DNA of 64,000 bases from Conchocele bisecta (GCA_029237695.1 CM055275.1:6439131-6503130); one strand, 5' to 3'. Numbered from the stretch's first letter, positions 1 through 10,809 are shown. The notes: generated from the sequence alone by a model not told the origin. Made by a program: numbers and translations.

Positions 1-76
1 GGTTCTTATGTGTCTCAATTAATTTTAATTGATAATATAAACATAAAAAACACACACTTGGTTTCCCCAGCACCAG

Positions 77-107
<31 letters not shown>

Positions 108-2026
108 TCAATTTTCTATGGCCGTGGTTAAATGACCCCCTCCCCCCCCCCCACCCCCATGTAAAGATTTATTTGGGTTATTATGGGTCACAAATTAATT
201 CTAATTGATAATACAAACTTCTGAAAGTGTATGGTATCATGTACAAACATAAAACACACCACATTTTGGGACCCCCCAGCACCAGGGAGGGGGGGGGGGG
301 GGGGGGTAATTTATTATATGGCCATGGTAAAATGGACCCCCCCCCCCACCCATTTAAAGGAGGGGGGGTAAATTTTGGTTATTTAATGGGTAATTTTTAA
401 GGGGTAATTTAATTGGTTTAAATAAAAAGGTTGAAAGGTGGGGGTATTTAATATTTAAAACCCCCATGTTTTAAAACAGATGGTATTTGGGTTTACTACT
501 GGGTCATAATTAATTCTAATTGTTTATCAAAGTTCGAAAGTGTATGGTATCATGTACAAACATAAGAAACACACACTGGAACCCCCAACCAGGGAGGGGG
601 GGGGTGTCAATATTCTATGGCCATGGTTTAAAATGACCCCCTACCCCCTCCCCCATGTAAAGATGTATTTGGGTTACTATGGGTCACTATTAATTCTAAT
701 TGTTTATACAAAGTTCCGAAAATGTGGTGCTGGGGATCTCAAGTGTGTTTTTTTTATGTTTGCATTATCAATTATAATTAATTGTGACCCATAAGAACCA
801 AAAAAAAAACTTTACATGGGGGTGGGTCATTTTACCACGGCCATAGAATATTGACCCCCCCCCCCCCCCCCCCTCCCTGGTGTTGGGGGTCCCAAGTGTG
901 TGCTTCTTATGTTTGTACATGATACCGTACACTTTCGGAACTTTGTATAAACAATTATATAATAACCCAAAATAAATCTTTACATGGGGGGGGGGTCATT
1001 TTACCACGGCCATACATGATACCATACACTTTCGGAACTTTGTATAATCAATTAGAATTAGTTGTGACCCATAATAACCCAAATAAATCTTTACATGGGG
1101 GAGGGGGGGGGGTCATTTTACCACGGCCATAGAAAATTGACCCCCCCTCCCTCACTCTCTCTGGTAAATGGGAATTGGCCTAATATTTTGTGGCCAGTGT
1201 CATCAGCAAGTATATTGTCACCCTCTAGAGCTTAAGAAAACACCACCGGTCTTAAAACAACACCTGGAATTAATTACAGGTAGATTTATGGTACACAGGT
1301 AACCCTGCCATGTTCTGCAAGATGGAAAATCCAGCAAATAAGTCAACTTAACATTTCCAACCAGCATAGGCAAGAGTTTTATCAGTTTATATGTATTTTA
1401 GTTTAGATTCTAATGTAGGTAATTGTGACCCATAAGAACACAAATAAATCTTTACATGGGGGTGGGGGTCATTTTACCACAGTCATAGAATAATGACCCA
1501 CCCCCCATCCCTGGTGCTGGGGGTCCCAAGTGTGTGTTTCTTATGTTTGTACATGATACCATACACTTTCAGAACTTTGTATTATCAATTAGAATTAATT
1601 GTGACCCACAAGAACCCAAATAAATCTTTACATGGGGTGGGTCATTTTACCACGGCCATATAATATTGACCCCCCCTCCCTGGTGTTGGGGGTTCCAAGT
1701 GTGTGTTTCTTATGTTTGTACATGATACCATACACTTTCAGAACTTTGTATAAACAATCATAATTAATTGTGACCCATAATAACCCAAATAAATCTTTAC
1801 ATGGGGGGGGGGGTCATTTTACCACGGCCATAGAATATTGACCCCCCCCCCCCCCCCGCTCCCTGGTGCTGAGGTGCAAGTGTGTGTGTTTTATGTTTGT
1901 ACATGATACCATACACTTTCAGAACTTTGTATTATCAATTAGAATTAATTGTGACCCATAAGAAAAAAAAATCTTTATATAGGGGGGGGGGGGGGTCATC
2001 TTACCACGGCCATAGAATATTGACCT

Positions 2027-2066
<40 letters not shown>

Positions 2067-2310
2067 CTCCTGGTGCTGGGGATCCCAAGTGTGTATTTTT
2101 TATGTTTGTATTATCAATTAGAATTAATTGTGACCCATAAGAACCCAATTAAATCTTTTCATGGGGGTGGGTCATTTTACCACGGCCATAGAATATTGAC
2201 CCCCCCCCCCCCCCCCGACCCTCCCTGGTGCTAGGGGTCCCAAGTGTGTTTTTTTATGATTGTACATGATACCGTACACTTTCGGGAACTTTGTGACAAA
2301 AACAAATTAC
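1..2310. repeat. Homopolymer-bounded interspersed/tandem repeat array
   Basis: Repeated units of very roughly 170-250 bp carry the same anchors: a stretch reading CCACGGCCATAGAATATTGA, a C-run, CCCTGGTGCTGGGG, TTTGTACATGATACC, ACACTTTC, and TAATTGTGACCCATAA, then a G-run and TCATTTTACC. Up to about position 725 the units read in reverse complement; after it they read forward, so the array has one head-to-head switch. Runs reach 28 G (80-107) and 36 C (2028-2063). Short reading frames here are proline/glycine artefacts of the runs. Positions 1160-1430 are a non-repetitive insert in which I recognise nothing. Confidence 0.85.
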
Positions 2311-2355
2311 GTAGTGGGAGGGTCATTTTACCACAGGGGGGGTCACTATTCTATA

Positions 2356-2387
2356 GCGGAATAATGACCCGCGGGTCATTATTCCGC
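2356..2387. repeat. Perfect 32-bp palindrome
   Basis: GCGGAATAATGACCCG is followed directly by its reverse complement with no spacer. It sits at the right edge of the homopolymer array, whose TGACCC/GGGTCA motif it uses, so it may be a junction between two inverted array units. Confidence 0.9.
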
Positions 2388-2525
2388 GCGGGTCAATATT
2401 CTATCTGACACCGGAACTACGTTTCACCTCAGTCACTCTTATCCCGATTTTTTTTAAAAATTGTATAAAAAATAAAAACATGTTTTCATCATGGGCCTGT
2501 GTAAAGTGGTTTGATTAAATATATA

Positions 2526-2676
2526 TGACGATACTAGGACCGCTGGGTTGTTTCTATTTTCCCCCATATAGGTACATAGCTATCTGAGTTCCTATCGTGT
2601 TGCGTTCAACAAAATATGATACTTATGTACCGATATCGGTGACAATTGAAACAACCCAGCAGTCCTAGTATCGTCA
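2526..2676. mobile_element. MITE with ~29-bp terminal inverted repeats
   Basis: TGACGATACTAGGACCGC at the left end is matched by its complement ending TAGTATCGTCA at the right, with one mismatch over about 29 bp. A related copy is at 36950-37092. There is no coding capacity. Confidence 0.75.
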
Positions 2677-2678
2677 TT

Positions 2679-3084
2679 TATCAGGTAACCTGTTCTGTAT
2701 TGACCGAATACGTACTGACTGATAACATATTGTTGTATCAGGCATTGACCTGATATCAACATCCGGGTTACAACAAAGTGAAAACTGACGTTCCATTGGT
2801 CGGTTGACGTCACGTGACGTTACCGAATGACGTCAGTGTAATGACGCAACGTAAACAAGTCCGCGTTCTGTCCATAGAATACGACGTCATCTAATGTAAT
2901 TTTCGAGCATAAAACGTTACCTGATAAATAGAATACCAGGCTAGTGTCTTTTGATATCAAGTTTATCAGGCTCGGCTCGGAAACGGTAGGAATTCCTCGG
3001 CAAACCTCGGAATTCCTACGCGTTTCCTAGCCTTGCCTGATAAACTTGATATCAAATGACACTAGCCTGGTATTCTCTATATAT
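2679..3084 (+). mobile_element. Family B terminal-hairpin element, full length (406 bp)
   Basis: It starts TATCAGGTAAC; the inverted partner GTTACCTGATA lies before a long hairpin (about 2931-3077, arms beginning GAATACCAGGCTAGTG), and it ends TATTCTCTATAT. A copy of the same length is at 48579-48984 and another, reversed, at 29174-29574. It has no reading frame of note. The internal part carries TGACGTCA twice and CACGTG once between about 2802 and 2840. Confidence 0.8.
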
Positions 3085-3094
3085 CTTCAATTAA

Positions 3095-3208
3095 CCCTTA
3101 CACTGATGAAATGATTCTAAAGTGCTGCCAAACATTGTTTATATTGAGAATAATAACGAAATTTTAAAGAACATGAGACAACAATTTTTGTTTCCCGCGT
3201 TCGAAGGG
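3095..3208. mobile_element. piggyBac-like MITE with TTAA duplication
   Basis: The element begins CCCTTA and ends GAAGGG, with TTAA directly on each side (3091-3094 and 3209-3212). TTAA target duplication and CCCT-type ends are what piggyBac-superfamily elements show; assignment rests on that alone. It contains ATGATTCTAAAGTGCTG, shared with copies near 22170 and 35070. Confidence 0.7.
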
Positions 3209-3301
3209 TTAAACCACTTTTCACAAGGCCATGATGAAAACAAGTTTTTTATTTGTATAGTATTTTGAAAGAAATCCTGATATGCCCCTTTAAATAATTA
3301 C

Positions 3302-3714
3302 CGCAATCACAGCCCCTCGCGTTGGCCACGGGATATCTGATCTGAAGGCTCCGCCCAAAATCCCACGGAGCAGGTTCACTAAATTGGGCACCACTACGAT
3401 TATCTGTAGCATCACGAAAATAATGAACCTCTCATCCGTAATATCCTGATCCTTATGCTCACTCAACTTGTTCATTTGCTCAGAAAGGACGATAATAGAG
3501 AGTTTGCTCAGAGTGACAGCGGTCAATATCAATCCGCCGATTACGAAAGTGGCCAGCCATTTTATCACAACAGCGCCCGTAGATGGCAGATGAGACAGAT
3601 CGCTCTGTTTTGATAGCTCCGCTTCAATTTTTGATTTCCCCTTGACCGTAAGCGACTCGACCTCTTGTTGTTGTTTTGGTGATTGTTTACCCGGGCTGCC
3701 GACTGACCTTTGAC
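3302..3714 (-). CDS. Probable chitin synthase N-terminal exon (gene B)
   Basis: An internal exon of 413 bp on the minus strand, with an acceptor (TTCCAG before GTCAAAGG) at 3715-3716 and a donor (GCG then GTAATT) at 3300-3301. It encodes a hydrophilic lead rich in Ser, Gln, Lys and Glu, then a membrane segment (about residues 55-83, WLATFVIGGLILTAV), a short charged loop, and a second hydrophobic segment ending in PNLVNLLRGILGGAF and SDIPWPTR. Metazoan chitin synthases have this pattern (membrane helix, then a conserved Pro and LR, then an F...P turn) in the N-terminal membrane region before the glycosyltransferase domain. It lies downstream of the stop codon of gene A on the same strand, so a second tandem gene is the simplest reading. 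It enters in phase 1 like the gene A exons. It could be another multipass protein. Confidence 0.55.
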
Positions 3715-3767
3715 CTGGAATTATGAATAAACTCTCACGTGATCTCAGAATAAACTGCACCACCGCA

Positions 3768-3925
3768 TTAAATACGTTTACACAATTTACAATATTTTTC
3801 ATAAATTATGTCAAAGGTTCCGCATGTACTCCGATAATTTTGTCAACATTTGACGCCATTTACGGAAAATATTGTAAATTTTGTAAATTTCATGAAATTA
3901 CGCAGATGTCCGAAGGTACAACATT
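3768..3925. mobile_element. MITE fragment (TTCGGACAT family)
   Basis: Shares ATTAAATACGTTTACA, CATTTACGGAAAATATTGTA and GATGTCCGAAGGTACAA with the full copy at 4748-4962; the left end is missing. The stretch is bracketed by two copies of TCACGTGATCTCAGAAT (about 3735 and 3933), possibly a duplication made on insertion. Confidence 0.6.
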
Positions 3926-3979
3926 CAACTCTCACGTGATCTCAGAATCAACTGCACCACCGCCTGCATTCATCCGAAC

Positions 3980-4342
3980 GGAGCCCCGCAAGGGACGTCG
4001 AATTTTATTTTTATTAATTCGTTCCCACGAAATAACAATTCGTTCTCTCAATTTAACTATTCGTTACCACAAATTAACAATTCGTTCCTTCAATTTAACA
4101 ATTCGTTTCCACGAAATATCAATTCGTTCACCGAGGAACGAATTATTAATTCGTGGGAACAAATTGTTATATCGTGGGAACGAATTGTTAATTCGAGGGA
4201 ACGAATTGTTAAATTAAGGGAACGAATTGTCATTTTGTGGGAACGAATTGTTAATTCGAGGGAACGAATTGTTAATTCGAGGAACGAATTGTTATTTCGT
4301 GGGAACGAATTAATTAAAAAAAACCATGTCCCCTGCGGAGGC
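3980..4342. mobile_element. Family D element: GGAGCCCCGC ends with 21-bp array
   Basis: Left end GGAGCCCCGCAAGGGAC and right end GTCCCCTGCGGAG are inverted. Inside, 21-bp units (GGAACGAATTGTT plus AATTCGAGG or ATTTCGTGG) run in one orientation and then the other, making one long imperfect palindrome. Peptides such as NNSFPR seen in translation come from the 21-bp period and are not evidence of a gene. Confidence 0.8.
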
Positions 4343-4420
4343 GCCTCTGGAAGTTTCAGTAATTGTTGTTGTTGTTGTTGTTGTGGTAACCACGTGATCC
4401 TTGATACCTGTGTTCACTCA
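4343..4420. mobile_element. Family E end fragment (GTTGTTGTTG ... CACGTG)
   Basis: TCTGGAAGTTTCAGTAATTG, a GTT run and AACCACGTGATC match the right end of the full family E copy at 21355-21790. Confidence 0.6.
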
Positions 4421-4747
4421 AAGCCACACACGTGACACGTGAGATGCACGTGTACACGAGGATAACAGTAATGAATATGACAATAATGAGATTTTTCTAA
4501 AAAACATGCTACGTTTTATAAGTGATTTACAGATTGTTTTCGAAACAGATGACTGTATGAATTTCAGTTTGTTTGTTCTACGATAATACAATTGTTGATG
4601 CATTAATTTGTGTTTCTGTTTAGTCATCACTGGAGTGTACATGACAGCACCGTACGAGTCTTGCATTATTTGCTTGCTTCATCATAGTGCCTGCGCTCTA
4701 AAAGTAAATGAACCTCGTCACTGAGCATTTGAGACTCGCCACTCGAT

Positions 4748-4962
4748 TTTGTATCTTCGGACATCTGCGTAATTTCATTAAATACGTTTACAAAATTCAC
4801 AATATTTTTCATAAATTAAGTCAAAAGTTGACAACATTTTCAGAGTACATGATTCCGCATGTACACTCGTCATTTTGTCAACAATTGACACCATTTACGG
4901 AAAATATTGTACATTTTGGAAGCGTATTTCATGAAATTACGCACATGTCCGAAGGTACAAAA
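4748..4962. mobile_element. MITE with ~40-bp inverted ends (TTCGGACAT family)
   Basis: TTTTGTATCTTCGGACAT and the following TAATTTCAT are matched in inverted orientation by CATGAAATTACGCAC and ATGTCCGAAGGTACAAAA. A fragment of the same end is at 8565-8610. Confidence 0.75.
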
Positions 4963-5460
4963 GTCCATGGCGTGTCTCATTTGTTGCACGTTCTGTGTGC
5001 TCTACCTTCCCTTTTCAACTGCCAGCCTATGCTTGGAAAATTGAAACTGTGTCAATGGTTTCCTTAGTCCTAATGGTGTGCTTGAAAGCAAGGAGATTGC
5101 TTGGCTGTGCCTGAGCTGTGCTACAGCTCAGGGGCAGCCAATCAAACTGCTTGATTGTGAGTTGACATTGCCAATAGATGTTCAGAAACGTTGACATATG
5201 TACAACAATAACGCAGGCGGTGTTGTATTCCCTATGCCTTATCTACCTGATGAAGATATTGATTCTATGACGTCATCCGCCATGGCTGTGCTTGATTGTT
5301 CGCTGAGATTCTCCTGTTTACGTCGTGCACATAGCACGCTAGCATTCACAATCAAGTCCCTCTCACACTTGTCCGGTGTTTACTGAAAATATAGAGCCTC
5401 TAAATAATTATGCTGCAAAAATCAGGAACCCAATTTTTCGACGTTTCGGGAATTAAGGAA
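4963..5460. other. No gene recognised; one imperfect hairpin
   Basis: The sequence around 5103-5147 can fold (TTGGCTG and CTGAGCTGT with complements ACAGCTCAG and CAGCCAA). Related sequence occurs near 7470-7640 and 37370-37430, so part of this is an old interspersed repeat. The rest shows no recognisable gene. Confidence 0.5.
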
Positions 5461-5463
5461 TTA

Positions 5464-5898
5464 CTGTCTGTTCCACGTTTTTCTGCCGACGAACTTTTCG
5501 CTATTAAGGACATTAAATCACAGAAATATCTAAAGGTAAGTAGTTTTTCATCAATAATGAAAGTTACCCTCCCCAAAAAAAATTATTTGCCAAAATGCCA
5601 TTAAATATTGATGTTATTGCGAAAAAACGATTTTCCTATGGGAATTTAACATGAGGGCTAAAAATAGATTTTTTTTAATTGTGGACCGATTTTCAAAATC
5701 TAACTTTTTTTTTCTTAGTTACATCATTTCCAAACTATCTAGCCAGATTTTTCGTTTTTCAACCCTCCTTGTCTTTCGTTACCTCCTGTTTGCTCCATGT
5801 TAAATTCCCATAGGAAAATAGTTTTTTCGCAATAAAGTCAATATTTGATTGAATTTTATAGCCAAAAATTCGTCGGCAGTAAAACGTGGAACAGACAG
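5464..5898. mobile_element. TA-flanked MITE (CTGTCTGTT family)
   Basis: CTGTCTGTTCCACG at the left and CGTGGAACAGACAG at the right are exact inverted repeats directly flanked by TA (5462-5463 and 5899-5900). The inverted similarity continues inwards (TCTGCCGACGAA / TTCGTCGGCAG). Related copies: 17442, 28570, 45234, 52269. TA duplication fits Tc1/mariner-type mobilisation, which is inference. Confidence 0.85.
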
Positions 5899-5900
5899 TA

Positions 5901-6117
5901 GTTTCGAGTGGCATCCATTTTAGATTTCAGAAAGCCGCTGGAGTAGCCGGGGGATTTAGAGCGAATTTAGTGCGGATGAATCGGGCGAATTTCATGTCTG
6001 CCGGACGCCTCGCGAAAATGCCATTTTTAGCCTGTTTTAGGAGTCGCGCGTGCGCCGCGACCGATATGTGAGGACCTCTTTAGCGTTTAGTAGAAAATAA
6101 TTCCTTGACATCAGCAA
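5901..6117. other. No gene recognised
   Basis: A GC-richer stretch with a short open frame, no recognisable domain and no clear splice sites. Confidence 0.4.
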
Positions 6118-6348
6118 ACGCGTCTTCATGAGCTGCATTTAGAAATCGATTCATCGCAAAAACGACAGAAGTTATGGCCAAAGTACAGAGACCACCAAAT
6201 GTAGCTTAACAAGACGCGTTTGATGCGCCATATTTCATAAAAATCCGTTACGTACTAAGGACAATATAAACTAATACTGACTTTGAATAGGATGGATTCT
6301 GGAAATTTCAGTACATGTTGTTGTTGTTAGTACCACGTGATCATACAC
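6118..6348. mobile_element. Family E element, partial
   Basis: Carries CGCGTCTTCATGAGCTGC, ATCGATTCATCGCAAAAACG, ATATTTCATAAAAATCCGTT and the end GTTGTTGTTAG with CACGTGATCATACAC, as in the full copy at 21355-21790. Confidence 0.7.
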
Positions 6349-6417
6349 CGTGATATCCTATCAGTATGGAAGCGTGCCAATGCTAAAACATGTGTATCTC
6401 CTAATTAGGACTTACTA

Positions 6418-6606
6418 TAGGAATGAATGGCCTTTTTGTGGAATTTATCGGGGTATAAACTTGGAAAAGTCGCGGGAATACTGGACGAAGGCCGGAAAGT
6501 CGCGGGAATACTGGACGAAGGCCGGAAGGCCTCGTCCAGTATTCCCGCGACTTTTCCAAGTTTATATCCCCGATAAATTCAACAAAAAGGCCAGTCATTC
6601 ATTATA
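6418..6606. mobile_element. Foldback element with ~85-bp arms
   Basis: GAATGAATGGCCTTTTTG and AAACTTGGAAAAGTCGCGGG in the left half recur inverted in the right half. A duplicated piece (AAAGTCGCGGGAATACTGG, twice) lies at the centre. Half copies are at 36823-36900 and about 38907-38940. Confidence 0.8.
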
Positions 6607-6985
6607 ATTCCAGCATTTGAAATAAATTCATCAAGAAAATGTGTTTATTTTCCGTTTTCTTAAGAATTATTTTAACTGCGCCTCACGGTCACGGAAAGTA
6701 GTTCGGCGTGGGAGTTTACTGGGATATAAATTTTGGACATAGACTTGCTACGGGCCAATCAAATGTTAGGGAATTGTGTAAATATTTTTGTGCTGGAATT
6801 ATTATATTTTAAATTAGTATCGGCTATTAAGGAAGTGCATGTAATATCAGAGCATACCTCAAGTTCGATTCAGATACGTTGGTGCAAACGGGTGAATGCG
6901 TGATTGTGGGTTTAAAGTCACATTATCACAGTGTGTGTGCACGTCATTCGCCATGCTAGTTATGTCCATCCAGCTATATGTACCA
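6607..6985. other. No gene recognised
   Basis: AT-rich sequence without recognisable repeat or exon features. Confidence 0.4.
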
Positions 6986-6987
6986 TC

Positions 6988-7247
6988 CGACCAATGGAAC
7001 GTCAGTTTTCACTTCGTTGTAACCCTGATGTTTGTATCAGGTCAATGCCTGATACAACAATATGTTATCAGTCAGTACGTATTCGGTCAATACAGGGCAG
7101 GTTATATGATAAATTGTTTTATCAGGTAACGCGCTAAGCCTTACTATTGGTCGAATACATAATGGCTGTAACATAGTGTTGTATCAATTATTGACCTGAT
7201 ACAAACATCCGGGTTACTACGAAGTGAAAACTGACGTTCCATTGGTC
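6988..7247. mobile_element. Rearranged family B fragments, inverted pair
   Basis: The left half (CGACCAATGGAACGTCAG ... TATGTTATCAGTCAGTACG) is family B in reverse. From about 7120 a second, more diverged piece runs forward and ends GACGTTCCATTGGTCG, giving an inverted pair without the terminal hairpin. Confidence 0.7.
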
Positions 7248-7254
7248 GGAGGCC

Positions 7255-7424
7255 CAGGATTTCAAATGTATTGAGCATAGGCTGCATATGCAATATAATT
7301 ATAAATCCAATAATTGCTTACAAGAAAACATTGTTAATGTGAAATTTACGGACTATCATAAGTTTGCACTCAGCTTACGAACAGTTTAGTCGTACGAAGT
7401 TTAGTGAAACGGCCCCCGTGGTGC
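7255..7424 (-). mobile_element. GGGGCC-ended MITE, partial
   Basis: ATTGAGCATAGGCTGCATAT, CAAGAAAACATTGTTAATGT and TAGTGAAACGGCCCCC match the full copy at 23334-23574. The other end is missing. Confidence 0.65.
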
Positions 7425-7702
7425 AGAATTTTCTAATTACATTTAATGTCAACCGCTGATATCAAATCTGCAATACACCGCCGCCTGCACTAATCTTATA
7501 TTGCCAATATTTGTATATGTAGCTATTACACAATACTTGAATATTGTGCTTGAAAGCAAACAGCTTGATTGGCTGAGCATGAGCTTTGCTTTTACTGTAT
7601 TCTTTTTAAATGAATGGTGTTGTCGTCTTTTCATTGTTAACACAATCTCTTTCAACACATGCGTCTAATGTTTTAGTGCAGTAGTTACGGATTCGATTCT
7701 AC

Positions 7703-7958
7703 GGAGCCCCGCAAGGGACATGGATTTTTCCCCTGGAAATAACAATTCGTTCCCTTAATTTAACAATTCGTTCCCTTAATTTAACAATTCGTTCCCTCGA
7801 ATTAACAATTCGTTCCCACGAAATGACAATTCGCTCCCTCTATTTAATATTTCGTTCCAACGATATAAAAATTCGTTGTTAAATCGAGGGAACTAATTGT
7901 TATTTCGTGGGAACGAATTAATAAAAACAAAATTCTACGTCCGCTGCGGGTTTCCGTA
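7703..7958. mobile_element. Family D element
   Basis: Begins GGAGCCCCGCAAGGGAC and ends near GTCCGCTGCGGG. The internal 21-bp CGAATTGTT units switch orientation near 7885. Confidence 0.75.
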
Positions 7959-8104
7959 TTAAAAACATTTTACATTAGGTTTTTAAACCTCCTGGTTCAC
8001 GAAATATCGAACCATTTACATATTGTAAAGTTTGTTTTGGCCTTAATTATATATCAATTAAACGCATATACATTTTAGCTTTAACATTATAATATTTGTA
8101 TTTT

Positions 8105-8405
8105 ATCCCGTCAACACGGTGCGTATGTGCCGTGAAACACGCTGCCGTGAAATATTTTTGATATCATGTCAATACGACCTAATCACTGCGTATGAATATG
8201 TGCTGTGGTTATTTGTATTGCATTTTAAAGCTATTTGTAGGTGTTGACATGATAATTAGAATAGTAGGTTAGTGCAGTGAATGTGAAATAATATCTGGCG
8301 CGGCACGGATACGGGATGTGCTCGGCAAAGCCTCGCCCATCCCGTTTCCTAAGCCTTGCCAGATATGTTTTCCCATTCACGGCACTAACTTACTATTCTC
8401 TATAT
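8105..8405 (+). mobile_element. Family A terminal-hairpin element
   Basis: Starts ATCCCGTCAACACGG; a degenerate partner (GTTGACATGAT) precedes a hairpin (about 8259-8400) with arms AGAATAGTAGGTTAGTG / CACTAACTTACTATTCTC. The core GGCACGGATACGGGATGTG and the partner CATCCCGTTTCCTAAGCC are typical of the family. Confidence 0.75.
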
Positions 8406-9300
8406 GTCGTACATTAGCCACCGTATTGTAAATGAATCTTACTAGATAATATCATCACGCGATAATACAGTGCATTTACACCCATTGTTTGTCTACACCT
8501 GCATGTACCTGTACATCTATACTATCTATGCCGAAACAGATACAAATATGATATACGTCATGCGATTTTGCAGCTTCGGACAACTGTGGAATTTCATGAA
8601 ATACGTGTAGGCCAGGGAATATAGAATTTGACCCGAAAGTCTCTGCAACACAATTGCCATTATTGCCAATAATTCGAGAAAATTATGCTGATCAACAGAA
8701 TTCATATTTTTTCTAAAATATTTCGCGATTTTTGCACCAAATGACCACTTTTTGGAGGGTAGGAAAGCTGTCTTATTTGAGAAAAAGTGGTCATTTGGTG
8801 CAAAAATCGCGAAAAATTTAAGAAATAAAATGAAGATAAAACGTGTGGTGATATTATCAAACGAACTTAATAAATATTTATGTATATATACATTGTATTG
8901 TCTTATAGTCTTTATGGAAAAACAAAGTTGAGTATTTTGGGTGTCATATTTTGGGTTAAACTATCAAATTAGTGCAGAAATTATAGGAATTTTGAAAACA
9001 GTACTTCGGCCAACTGTTTCGAGATTTAATACCGAAAATTTGATAACATGTTGATAAATACCTAATTTAAAACAAAATGCTGAAAACTGGAAACACGAAT
9101 TTTTATTAGATAGACACCAAAACAAGTGCTTATATTTACACATATAACTATATACACATGTATGTAAGCTCCCACGACTGAGTCGTAAAACAGCATATAG
9201 CGTTACCGCCGACCATACGTTCCGTCCCGTACGTCGAAAGTGAGTACGTACGTCACAAAAAAATAACGCTGAGCTAAATGTCTTGTAACTTCTTTTTCCT
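8406..9300. other. No gene recognised; one strong hairpin
   Basis: Apart from a family fragment at 8565-8610 and the hairpin at 8721-8814, I see no repeat family or exon here. A 171-codon frame on the minus strand (9479 to 8964) has no recognisable domain. Confidence 0.4.
8721..8814. repeat. 33-bp inverted repeat with short loop
   Basis: TTTCGCGATTTTTGCACC and the following AAATGACCACTTTTT are exactly complemented after a loop of about 28 bases. Confidence 0.85.
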
Positions 9301-9304
9301 TGCA

Positions 9305-10045
9305 CGGACCTGCTTGATATTTCATGCACACATTGCTCTGATAGTACTCTACCACCCAATGACACATTCACAATCGTCTCATCCCCACTAAGCCCAGGGT
9401 CAATGTCACATATTTGGTGAGTTCGAAACAGTGACGCTTGCGTTAATGCCTTACATGTATATGTTTTGTTTGCATGCACGAATCTTCATAATATGTCACA
9501 CATGTGTCGCTCCAATGGTTCTCAACAGCCCTGCAATAAATCAAGATCACACCACCGCGTTAAACAAAAGGTCAAGGCCACATACTTGGTGCGTCCCAAA
9601 CCTTAACGCTCGGATAAATAACTTATATGGATCTCCTTGATATTTCAAACATACATTGCCCCAATGCCTTATTCCACCCACTGACAAATTCACAATCGTC
9701 CCGCCGCCGCTAACCCCAGCGTCAAGGTCACATACTTGGTGTGTCCCAAACATTAACATCCACGCTTTTATAAATAAATTATATGTTCGGTTTCGAACTG
9801 ACCTTCTTGATATTTCAAACATATATTATCCCAATGCCCTCTACCACCCACTGACAGATTCACAATCGCCCAGCCACCGCCCAGGGTCAATGTCAGAACA
9901 CCGCCCGCGTTAAAAAAAATATCAAGGTCACATACTTGGCGCGTCCCAATCGGGTAAATAACTATATAGTGTCGGTTTCTCCGCACGTAACTGCTACAAT
10001 CGCCACACCACCGAGAAACCCCAGGTCAAGGTCATATACTTGGGT
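9305..10045. repeat. Diverged ~165-bp tandem repeat, about 4-5 units
   Basis: CTTGATATTTCA recurs near 9313, 9636 and 9806, and TCACATACTTGG (or close variants) near 9408, 9578, 9728 and 9928, with CCACCCACTGACA and ATTCACAATCG between. Open frames here reflect the repeats. Confidence 0.75.
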
Positions 10046-10145
10046 CAATGATTCTATGTTGTTTTCCTTGCATTCGATTTTTCACCAACATATTGCTAAA
10101 TGTATACACAAATAAATAAAGGTTCATCAATGAATAATGTATGCG

Positions 10146-10232
10146 GTGTGTGAGTGCGTGAGTGCGTGTGTGTGTGCGTGTGTGCGTGTGTGTGTGTGCG
10201 TGTGTGCGTATGTGCGTGTGTGCGTGTAATTA
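10146..10232. repeat. (GT)n / (GTGTGC)n microsatellite
   Basis: About 85 bp of alternating TG with interspersed GC steps. Confidence 0.9.
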
Positions 10233-10279
10233 TATGTGTGCGGCATTCTAGACTCTGTACAATGCTGAAACATGGCATA

Positions 10280-10539
10280 CAGTGGGGTCAGCGTGTAAGT
10301 GCACACACGAACGAACACGACAGGTTGGTTCGCTACCCACCCAAAGTGTATGTTGTTACCACTCAGTTGAACCGTCTCGCCGAGACGGTTCAACTGAATG
10401 GTAACAACATACACTTTTGATGCGAAATGAGAAGAATGCAGAAAAATATTTACATTTTGTTTATACATGAAATACAGTGCGGTCAGCGTTCCAAACTGTC
10501 GTGTTCGTTCGTGTGTGCACTTACACGCTGACCCCACTG
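10280..10539. mobile_element. TA-flanked palindromic MITE with a second MITE inside
   Basis: Ends CAGTGGGGTCAGCGTG and CACGCTGACCCCACTG with TA on both sides. Compact copies without insert are at 36110-36209 and 37632-37728. Here the middle is interrupted by another palindrome (about 10342-10418: AGTGTATGTTGTTACCA, GAACCGTCTCG and complements), which occurs alone at 23737-23815. Confidence 0.85.
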
Positions 10540-10545
10540 TATGTA

Positions 10546-10800
10546 CGCAAATATGTGCGAACTCGATGTATTGATAATTTGCAACGGGTTTTGTCAAATT
10601 CTGCTTATCATTTAATGAGAAAAAGTCGTTTGACGATTTTGACATGTTTACAGCGGCCATCTTGGATTAGGCGATTACTCCAAATTGATCAGTTCTAAAA
10701 AGCTTTAATGCAAATATCTAGGGGCTATACGGAATAAGTATTATATTGTCTTAGGCTCCTCCCCCTAGCCCCTAAACCGCCAAAGTTTGCCCGGACCAAC
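10546..10800. other. No gene recognised
   Basis: Short unassigned stretch leading into a family D array. Confidence 0.4.
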
Positions 10801-10809
10801 GAACCCACG

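Larger units (their letters stand above)
2455..3262. mobile_element. Outer inverted-repeat element containing three nested elements
   Basis: The left arm (about 2464-2512, containing CATGTTTTCATCATGG and GTAAAGTGGTTT) is matched in inverted orientation at about 3211-3260 (AAACCACTTTTCAC, CCATGATGAAAACA). Between the arms lie a 151-bp inverted-repeat element, a family B hairpin element and a piggyBac-like element. The same arm sequence was amplified as a 26-bp tandem repeat at 37105-37262. Confidence 0.6.

Noticed and set aside
1882..2121. Frame with a Pro/Gly run
   Set aside because: C homopolymer in the repeat array.
8964..9479. 171-codon minus-strand frame
   Set aside because: No domain, partly overlapping the diverged 165-bp tandem repeat, and no convincing splice sites or codon bias.
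10096..10420. Frames rich in Cys-Val or His-Thr
   Set aside because: Translations of the GT microsatellite.
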